The translations under genes were made by a program, and so were the position numbers. From the NCBI GenBank assembly GCA_937919945.1, contig CALESY010000062.1, positions 1 to 39,034 of the forward strand: 39,034 bases of DNA, in the 5' to 3' direction. This DNA is from an uncultured Chitinophagaceae bacterium (GTDB taxonomy: Bacteria > Bacteroidota > Bacteroidia > Chitinophagales > Chitinophagaceae). The notes beneath the pieces were generated by a model. The model searched no databases and was not told the origin of the DNA. It saw only the letters and a list, made by a program, of their open reading frames with translations. Of the stretch, positions 33,438 through 39,034 are shown piece by piece; the stretch's first letter is position 1, and each line of letters starts with the position of its first letter.

Positions 33438-34277
33438 ATGCAAACAAAAAGAATAATCTCAACAAGCACATTGATAGCGCTGGCAATGGTGCTGACAATG
33501 ACAGCATGTAAACGCGACAAAAACAATACTGTAGATGTAGAAGAAGACACCTACTATGCTGACGACCAGGCAAGGATGGATCAATCGTTCAATGACGCAC
33601 AAACACTTGCCGACCAAGCTTACGAAACGGGTAATGTACAGATGAAAGGCGGACCAAGCATATTAGGTGCCTGTGCTACTGTAACACGCGACACTACCTC
33701 TACACCAAGAAAAATTACGATAGACTTTGGCACAACAAACTGCTTGTGCAACGACGGCAGGCTTCGCCGTGGTAAAATCATTATTACCTATACAGGTAAA
33801 TACAGAGATAGTGGTAGTTTAAAGACAATTGGTTTTGATGGTTATTATGTAAACAACAATCAGGTGCTAGGCACTAAAACCATTACCAACATGGGCAGAA
33901 ACAGCAGCGGGCAACTGTATTATAACATTGCTGTGAATGGCATGATGATATTAAATACTACTGGCGATACCGTTAAACACGTAGCAAGCCGTGTGCGCAC
34001 TTGGGTAAATGGTGAAAGCACTACCCTGCTGAGCGATGACGAATACCGCATAACAGGAAGCGGTACTAATACACGTGCCAGTGGCAAAGTGGTTAATTAC
34101 AATATTACAAGTGCATTGCTGGTAGCGTTGAACTGTAACTGGATAAAAGAAGGAACGATAGCTATAACACCTGCAGGAGCTTCAAGTGCCAGAACATTGG
34201 ATTTTGGTGCAGGCACTTGTGATGATCAGGCAACCATCAGCTACAACGGTAGAACGCGAAGTATAACACTGAGATAA
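33438..34277 (+). CDS. Lipoprotein, function unknown
   Basis: This 279-residue protein has a lipoprotein signal peptide with the lipobox MTAC (Cys24), followed by KRDKN and an acidic stretch. The mature part is beta-rich, with several Cys (GACATV, NCLCND, NCNW, GTCDD) that could form disulfides. No family is recognised. A TTG three codons earlier in frame is possible, but the ATG gives the standard basic N terminus (MQTKRI). It is divergent from rdgB. It ends with a hairpin shared with the convergent DUF983 gene. Confidence 0.7.
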   Translation: MQTKRIISTSTLIALAMVLTMTACKRDKNNTVDVEEDTYYADDQARMDQSFNDAQTLADQAYETGNVQMKGGPSILGACATVTRDTTSTPRKITIDFGTTNCLCNDGRLRRGKIIITYTGKYRDSGSLKTIGFDGYYVNNNQVLGTKTITNMGRNSSGQLYYNIAVNGMMILNTTGDTVKHVASRVRTWVNGESTTLLSDDEYRITGSGTNTRASGKVVNYNITSALLVALNCNWIKEGTIAITPAGASSARTLDFGAGTCDDQATISYNGRTRSITLR

Positions 34278-34299
34278 TTTGATTGGGGTGTATTGTGCA

Positions 34300-34326
34300 A
34301 AAGGTGGCTTACTACGAGCCACCTTT
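34300..34326. terminator. Bidirectional hairpin between convergent genes
   Basis: A 10-bp stem (AAAGGTGGCT / AGCCACCTTT) with a 7-base loop has short T runs on each side. It overlaps the DUF983 stop codon. Confidence 0.65.
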
Positions 34327-34714
34327 ACTCTTTATAACTGTTGTAGTAAATGGTGAAGTAAAAAAACAACACCCTAGACAAACGCATAAACCATGGCTGC
34401 AGTAGTAAGGTAATAACAGTACTTGTTGCAAGAAAATAATACAGGCTGTTGTCGCTAAAGCCTATACCGAATAGCGGGTAATACCACACTATATTCAGGA
34501 ACATCATCATAACCGTCAACACATAGTTAATACCGTATCCTATATTTTGCTCTTTGGCATATTTCACATTACATACTGTGCAGCGTTCGTGCATTTTCAG
34601 GCAGGTTTTTAATGGCAGTATGCTCTTATTCACAAATATCTTACCGTGCCTGCAGTTTGGGCACTTCATCTGTAGCAAAGATGTTACTAAATATGGTTTA
34701 TTCTTTTCAGACAC
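34325..34714 (-). CDS. DUF983-family zinc-ribbon membrane protein
   Basis: This 129-residue protein has an N-terminal zinc-ribbon-like module: CPNCRHGKIF and CTVCNVKY give two CxxC pairs about 30 residues apart. Two transmembrane helices follow (about residues 62-82 and 88-106), then an aromatic tail. This matches DUF983, a family seen near lipid or heme-copper oxidase assembly genes in some lineages but with no settled function. The start is GTG; the next in-frame ATG would remove the first 15 residues only. The gene lies downstream of the hydroxyacyl-CoA dehydrogenase on the same strand, but a terminator separates them. Confidence 0.82.
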   Translation of the reverse strand: MSEKNKPYLVTSLLQMKCPNCRHGKIFVNKSILPLKTCLKMHERCTVCNVKYAKEQNIGYGINYVLTVMMMFLNIVWYYPLFGIGFSDNSLYYFLATSTVITLLLQPWFMRLSRVLFFYFTIYYNSYKE

Positions 34715-34729
34715 AATGCAAAGTACATT

Positions 34730-34764
34730 AAAAAAGCCGCCCCACTATTATGCAGGGACGGCTT
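34730..34764 (-). terminator. Terminator of the hydroxyacyl-CoA dehydrogenase gene
   Basis: On the minus strand AAGCCGTCCC pairs with GGGGCGGCTT (one wobble), followed by T6. It lies 30 bases after the stop. Confidence 0.85.
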
Positions 34765-34793
34765 GTGATTGGATTGAGCAGGATATTGCTCCG

Positions 34794-35780
34794 TTATATT
34801 TTCCAGCCCTTGTTTTTGAAACGGTCACTTACAACCAGTTCCTTGCTACCAGGCGTGTATTTGTAAAAACCTTCTCCACTCTTAACACCTAAGAAACCAG
34901 CCTGCACCATATTAGCGAGCAAAGTAGCAGGTGCATATTTCTGATTACCGAAGCCCATGTGCAGTACGTTCATGATAGAATAACAAGTATCCAAGCCTAT
35001 GAAGTCTGCCAGTTGCAATGGCCCCATCGGGTGTGCCATACCCAGCTTCATAATCGTATCTATTTCTTCAACACCTGCTACACCTTCCTGCAATGAAAGG
35101 ATAGCTTCGTTGATAAGTGGCATCAAAATACGGTTTGAGATAAAACCGGGATAGTCGTTTACTATACAAGGTACTTTGCCTAAATAAGTTGATAAAGCGT
35201 GCACTGTGTTAGTAACATCAGCATCAGTAGCATAGCCATTGATGATTTCAACCAACTTCATTACAGGTACTGGGTTCATAAAGTGCATACCTATTACTTT
35301 ACCTGGACGCTTTGTATATGAACCTATACGGGTAATAGAGATAGAAGATGTATTGGTAGCCAGTATACAATGCTCAGGGCAAAGCTGGTCTAACTGCTGG
35401 AAGATTTTGATTTTCAGGTCAATATTTTCTGTTGCAGCTTCTACTACTATATCAGCATCTTTTACAGCTTGTGCCATATCTGTATAGGTAGATATGCGGC
35501 TCAGTGCCTGTTGCTTTGCTTCTTCTGTCAGTGTGTTTTTTGCTACCTGACGATCCATGTTTTTACCGATAGTAACAAGTGCCTTATCCATAGCAGCCTG
35601 ATTAATATCCATCATATGAACATTAAACCCGCTTTGAGCAAAAACATGGCAGATACCATTGCCCATTGTACCCGAACCGATAACGGTTACAATCTTTAAT
35701 TTTTCCAGCATAGCTTTTGTGTTTTCGTCAATGGCAGCATCGCCCAGCTTTACTGCATCGACAGTTTGTTGTTGTATCAT
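34794..35780 (-). CDS. 3-hydroxyacyl-CoA (3-hydroxybutyryl-CoA) dehydrogenase
   Basis: This NAD-dependent enzyme oxidises (S)-3-hydroxyacyl-CoA to 3-oxoacyl-CoA in beta-oxidation or butyrate metabolism. The Rossmann glycine motif is VIGSGTMGNG, and the catalytic region contains GMHFMNPVPVMKLVEII and NDYPGFISNRILMPLINEA. The closing AHPMGPLQLADFIGLDT and GVKSGEGFYKY are family markers. At 328 residues from the first ATG it is longer than the usual 285-300; an internal ATG at residue 24 would give 305. The leading 23 residues have no motif, so the true start is undecided. It is followed by a strong terminator and precedes DUF983 on the same strand. Confidence 0.93.
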   Translation of the reverse strand: MIQQQTVDAVKLGDAAIDENTKAMLEKLKIVTVIGSGTMGNGICHVFAQSGFNVHMMDINQAAMDKALVTIGKNMDRQVAKNTLTEEAKQQALSRISTYTDMAQAVKDADIVVEAATENIDLKIKIFQQLDQLCPEHCILATNTSSISITRIGSYTKRPGKVIGMHFMNPVPVMKLVEIINGYATDADVTNTVHALSTYLGKVPCIVNDYPGFISNRILMPLINEAILSLQEGVAGVEEIDTIMKLGMAHPMGPLQLADFIGLDTCYSIMNVLHMGFGNQKYAPATLLANMVQAGFLGVKSGEGFYKYTPGSKELVVSDRFKNKGWKI

Positions 35781-35961
35781 TTAATTAAATATTTTTAAAA
35801 CGTGCCTAAGGTAACAGTTTTTTAATAAATCATGTCTCAAAAACGTAAATGTTATCCAACACGATGTGGATTACTTACTTATCTCATAAATGATATATTG
35901 AATATGTATGCTTTTTAACAAAGAGCAAGCAATTATTCACCTAAATTAGCCATTGCACTAT

Positions 35962-38568
35962 ATGAGTATTCAAAGGGCTACACCTGTCAACGAATTTTTA
36001 GCAAAAGTTATTTTTCTATTGCTGCCTACGGCATGTATAGGCTATTTCCTTTTACAAAATGCTAATGAGTATTTTTCTGTTACAAGAAACGAAGCATGGC
36101 GACAAACAATCTATCTATGTGCAGGGATGGCGTCAGCCGGCTTGCTATACAGCTTCAGATTTCGTTTTTTACCATTGTTCGCTTTGCTGGCATTTATCCT
36201 CTATAGCATTTACAAGGGGCTAGATGCTTATGCCGTGGGCGAGTTTGATGCTTTCTTCATTTCTATCCAGTTTCTCGTATTCGCTATACTATTCAGCTTG
36301 GGGTGGCTATTAGGTTGGGGCTTTATCAGGTTGCGATATTGGTCTATTCTGATAGCAGCTTCAATACTTACAGGTTGCATATTGATAATAGCCAAAGAAA
36401 AAACAGATAGTGTCTATAGCTTGTTGAGGGCTTTTGCTCCGGCACTTATTTATAGTGTGTATATCATCTTCACGGCAGAGCAGATATATAATTACAAAGA
36501 TAAGAGTGGTAAATTCTGGTGGTTTCTTACCCGTAGATTGGCAGCATTTGCAGTAGTATCAGCTTTGTTACTGGCAGGTGTGCTGTATAGTATGCGGGAC
36601 GAGATAAAAGAAACAGTTGCTAACTATGGTGGTGAAGGACAGAACAGCGAAACCAGTATGCTCAAAAAAAACAGCGATGGTACATTCGACCTGAAAGACT
36701 ATACCAAACTACGCTCCAATCTTGGCAGGAGCAATGAGCTACTCTTTTGCGCCCATATAGATAATTACTTTCCGGGTACTGAAACGCCTAACCCGCTATA
36801 CCTCACAGCGTTTTATTACACTAAGTTCGATACACTTACTGAAACATTTGAAAGGGATAAAACCATCCCATACAACGACCTGTTTGAACCAGACCCATCG
36901 AAACTGCCGGTGTTCTTTACACAGGTAGATACCAATGTTATCAGAAACAGCCTTGCTACCAAACTAAGGCGGAGTATAGATATAGAGGTGTATAGCAAAG
37001 GGCTATCACCTACTACCTACCTTGCACCCAATGTTGGCTATTTTGTACAACCCATAACTGTTGAAAAAGATTTCAGGGATGAATTTAAATCTGCTTTCAG
37101 GGCAAAAGGATATGTATCTGAATTGAACAGTGCTTATTTTGTATATAATGCACAAGCACCAGAGATAAAGAAATTTCAAGAGCAGCGTTTTGAAGTGTTA
37201 AGGCAAGTAAAAGGGTATGATGGAACCGATAAAAAGTTCATGGACTACTACACCTACATGCCCCGCGATGCTAAATTCAACTCCATCAGCGAATTGGCAC
37301 ACCGTGTTACCCAGAATGCTAAAACACCTGTTGATAAGGTCATTGCCATCCGCGACTATTTTCTTTCAAAAGATGAAAACGGCGAACCCTTGTATTCATA
37401 TACAGACAACCCCGGCATACCCGATATACCCAGCGCATCGAAACTGATGTACTTCCTGTTTGAGAACAGAAAGGGTTATTGCGCATACTATGCAGGCGCT
37501 ACCCTATTTATGCTACGCTCTTTAGGCATACCATCGCGCATCACCGTAGGTTTTATGACGGTGGACCGTAGTGATAAAAACAAAGGTTGGTATTGGTACT
37601 ACGCAGACCAGGCACATGCCTGGGTACAAGTTTATTTCCCCGGCTATGGCTGGCTAGATTTTGATACTACGGTTGGCAATAGCGATGCGGAAGAAAGCCC
37701 TAAACCGGATGGCACACCACCTATGCAGCCACCACGTGCATGGCTTGCAGCCGATGGTATAGTAGAAAACATAGATACCATCAAGAAACTGATGACGGTG
37801 AATGTAAAGCACTTCATTTTTCATGACAAGGAATATGATGTAGCAACGACACAACCCGTATTGATGGATGTGAAAATTGCTACAGTACATAGAGATAGTA
37901 TGGATGTGCCACTATCAAATATTCAGAAAGGCGATGAGGCAACAGCCGTGTCTTATGCGGAAGCGATGAAGAAACTGGAAGCACAGAATGGCGAGAAAGG
38001 GCAATCGTTGATGAACCGTTTCCCCAAACCTGCACCCATAGACGAGGTATATTTGAAAAGAAAAGATACGGGCAAACCAGATGAAAAACCCAAAGCTACC
38101 CAAAGCGAAAAGCCACTTACTATTAAAGAGATTGCTACAAGAATTGCCATAGTAGCTGGCATTTTGTTATGTATCATTTTCATGCTACCATCGCTAGTAT
38201 GGGTTTACTATAAAACAAGATACAGATTTGCTGAAGCTATCAATAAACCATATTGGGCGTATCGTGCTGCCAGTTATTATTTACATATAGGCGGCTATGC
38301 ACGTGGCAGTGAAACACCTATGCAATATGCCAATCAAATCATTGATGTGGCGTTTGGTACTTCATTAGCATCATTTATGAATATTTACCTGAAACAGAAA
38401 TATGCCAATATGCCACTAACATCTGCTGAGCTTGAAAATGCGGCATCATTCCTGCATCCGTTCATCAAAACGGTAAGTAGTAAAATCGGTTGGCAGAAGC
38501 GTATGGCAGGTTTCGTAAACCCGGTACGGATGCTAAGCTTCTTCATCAAACCTGGAGAAAACGAGTAA
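35962..38568 (+). CDS. Membrane-anchored transglutaminase-like protein
   Basis: This 868-residue protein has an N-terminal block of about six transmembrane helices (residues 15-215), a large periplasmic part, and a transglutaminase-like core with the triad Cys507 (KGYCAYYAG), His552 (AHAWVQVYFPGYGW) and Asp566 (WLDFD). A further transmembrane helix lies near residues 725-750, with a soluble C-terminal tail. The layout resembles TgpA-type proteins, whose substrates are unknown but are often linked to the envelope. The next gene is a class A penicillin-binding protein 119 bases downstream, which suggests a cell-wall link. The ATG used is three codons inside a longer TTG frame. Confidence 0.83.
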   Translation: MSIQRATPVNEFLAKVIFLLLPTACIGYFLLQNANEYFSVTRNEAWRQTIYLCAGMASAGLLYSFRFRFLPLFALLAFILYSIYKGLDAYAVGEFDAFFISIQFLVFAILFSLGWLLGWGFIRLRYWSILIAASILTGCILIIAKEKTDSVYSLLRAFAPALIYSVYIIFTAEQIYNYKDKSGKFWWFLTRRLAAFAVVSALLLAGVLYSMRDEIKETVANYGGEGQNSETSMLKKNSDGTFDLKDYTKLRSNLGRSNELLFCAHIDNYFPGTETPNPLYLTAFYYTKFDTLTETFERDKTIPYNDLFEPDPSKLPVFFTQVDTNVIRNSLATKLRRSIDIEVYSKGLSPTTYLAPNVGYFVQPITVEKDFRDEFKSAFRAKGYVSELNSAYFVYNAQAPEIKKFQEQRFEVLRQVKGYDGTDKKFMDYYTYMPRDAKFNSISELAHRVTQNAKTPVDKVIAIRDYFLSKDENGEPLYSYTDNPGIPDIPSASKLMYFLFENRKGYCAYYAGATLFMLRSLGIPSRITVGFMTVDRSDKNKGWYWYYADQAHAWVQVYFPGYGWLDFDTTVGNSDAEESPKPDGTPPMQPPRAWLAADGIVENIDTIKKLMTVNVKHFIFHDKEYDVATTQPVLMDVKIATVHRDSMDVPLSNIQKGDEATAVSYAEAMKKLEAQNGEKGQSLMNRFPKPAPIDEVYLKRKDTGKPDEKPKATQSEKPLTIKEIATRIAIVAGILLCIIFMLPSLVWVYYKTRYRFAEAINKPYWAYRAASYYLHIGGYARGSETPMQYANQIIDVAFGTSLASFMNIYLKQKYANMPLTSAELENAASFLHPFIKTVSSKIGWQKRMAGFVNPVRMLSFFIKPGENE

Positions 38569-38656
38569 TACTTTAGATTAATATTGCATACAAAATAATA
38601 ATCCGATTTTTAACTGAAAAGAAAACGATTTCAGGCTTAGCCAAACAAGATTTTTT

Positions 38657-38664
38657 TAGCTTTG
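38657..38664 (+). promoter_or_regulatory. -7 element before the penicillin-binding protein gene
   Basis: TAGCTTTG lies 23 bases before the TTG start and fits TAnnTTTG, so the gene may have its own promoter. Confidence 0.45.
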
Positions 38665-38687
38665 CCCTACTACCAAATATCTGACAC

Positions 38688-39034
38688 TTGCAGCACCAAA
38701 ATCAAACAGGCAAAAAACGCAGCGTAAAACTATTATGGAAAGCATTCTGGATAGGTGTCGTTGCGTTCAACCTGCTCATAATATTCATCAATCTGGGGTG
38801 GCTGGGGTATATGCCATCTATGAAGGAACTGGAAAACCCCAGCAGTGCCTTATCGTCTGACGTGTATGCGGCAGATGGTACACTTATAGGCCGCTATTAT
38901 GTTCAAGACCGTTCTACCAGCAAGTACCGTGAAATTTCGCCTAATATTTTTAATGCCTTACTAGCTACTGAAGATGCACGTTTCTACGACCATTCCGGTA
39001 TAGACCCCGTTGCAACAGTTGCTATCCCGTTTTA
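38688..39034 (+). CDS. Class A penicillin-binding protein (PBP1A-like), partial at window end
   Basis: Only the first 115 codons are present; the gene runs off the window. A basic tail (QTGKKRSVK) and one transmembrane helix (about residues 18-40) are followed by the start of the GT51 glycosyltransferase domain: SSDVYAADGTLIGRYY and ISPNIFNALLATEDARFYDHSGID, with the catalytic Glu in ATEDARFY. This is the standard start of PBP1A, which polymerises and cross-links peptidoglycan. No ATG lies early in the frame; TTG at 38688 is the likely start, just after an in-frame stop. It probably shares function with mtgA, also in this window. Confidence 0.85.
   Translation, partial: MQHQNQTGKKRSVKLLWKAFWIGVVAFNLLIIFINLGWLGYMPSMKELENPSSALSSDVYAADGTLIGRYYVQDRSTSKYREISPNIFNALLATEDARFYDHSGIDPVATVAIPF

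Noticed and set aside
33347..33550. N-terminal extension of RdgB by 68 residues
   Set aside because: It would cross the promoter element and the divergent lipoprotein start; the standard RdgB N terminus begins at the ATG at 33346.

Overview
The window is a chromosomal segment of a Bacteroidota bacterium, most likely Chitinophagales or Sphingobacteriales-like. The evidence is a short primary sigma factor without region 1.1, several secreted proteins with type IX secretion (T9SS) C-terminal sorting domains, a gliding-motility-type C-terminal domain, and genes that lack Shine-Dalgarno sequences but carry TAnnTTTG -7 promoter elements. Ile codons lean strongly to ATA in typical genes. No rRNA, tRNA, CRISPR array or insertion sequence was seen. 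No stretch longer than about 300 bases lacks a gene.

Left part (1-9.1 kb): a large secreted Ig-like/CHU_C protein; a tight minus-strand envelope operon of LptF/LptG-type permease, PAP2 phosphatase and family-39 glycosyltransferase; a START-like protein divergent from rpoD; then a DUF1684 secreted protein and a small membrane protein. Middle (9.1-19.5 kb): a secreted Calx-beta/OB/endonuclease-exonuclease-phosphatase nuclease; a minus-strand operon of VOC, DoxX, a 68-residue protein and an SRPBCC protein, divergent from a GlxA-type AraC regulator; a transglutaminase-fold protein; DUF1761; an fdx-iscX pair with a cold-shock gene; and a front-end fatty acid desaturase.

19.7-23.3 kb is the one clearly accessory block. 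A beta-class DNA methyltransferase overlaps a 905-residue protein that joins an N-terminal PD-(D/E)xK-like segment to a gamma-class methyltransferase and a probable target-recognition region. This looks like a two-gene Type IIG-style restriction-modification cassette. Its codon use differs from its neighbours (Ile ATA is rare in the first gene), which fits horizontal acquisition.

Right part (23.5-39 kb): csaA with a small membrane protein, small lipoproteins and hypotheticals, a TetA-like MFS exporter, mtgA with a convergent 47-residue membrane protein that standard length cut-offs would miss, a double-OmpA-domain protein, a second MFS protein, an SGNH hydrolase with PKD and sorting domains, rdgB with a DUF2027-Smr gene, DUF983, 3-hydroxyacyl-CoA dehydrogenase, a membrane transglutaminase, and the start of a class A penicillin-binding protein running off the end. 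Envelope and peptidoglycan maintenance (LptF/G-type, PAP2, GT39, mtgA, PBP1A, OmpA) is the recurring theme of the core genes.
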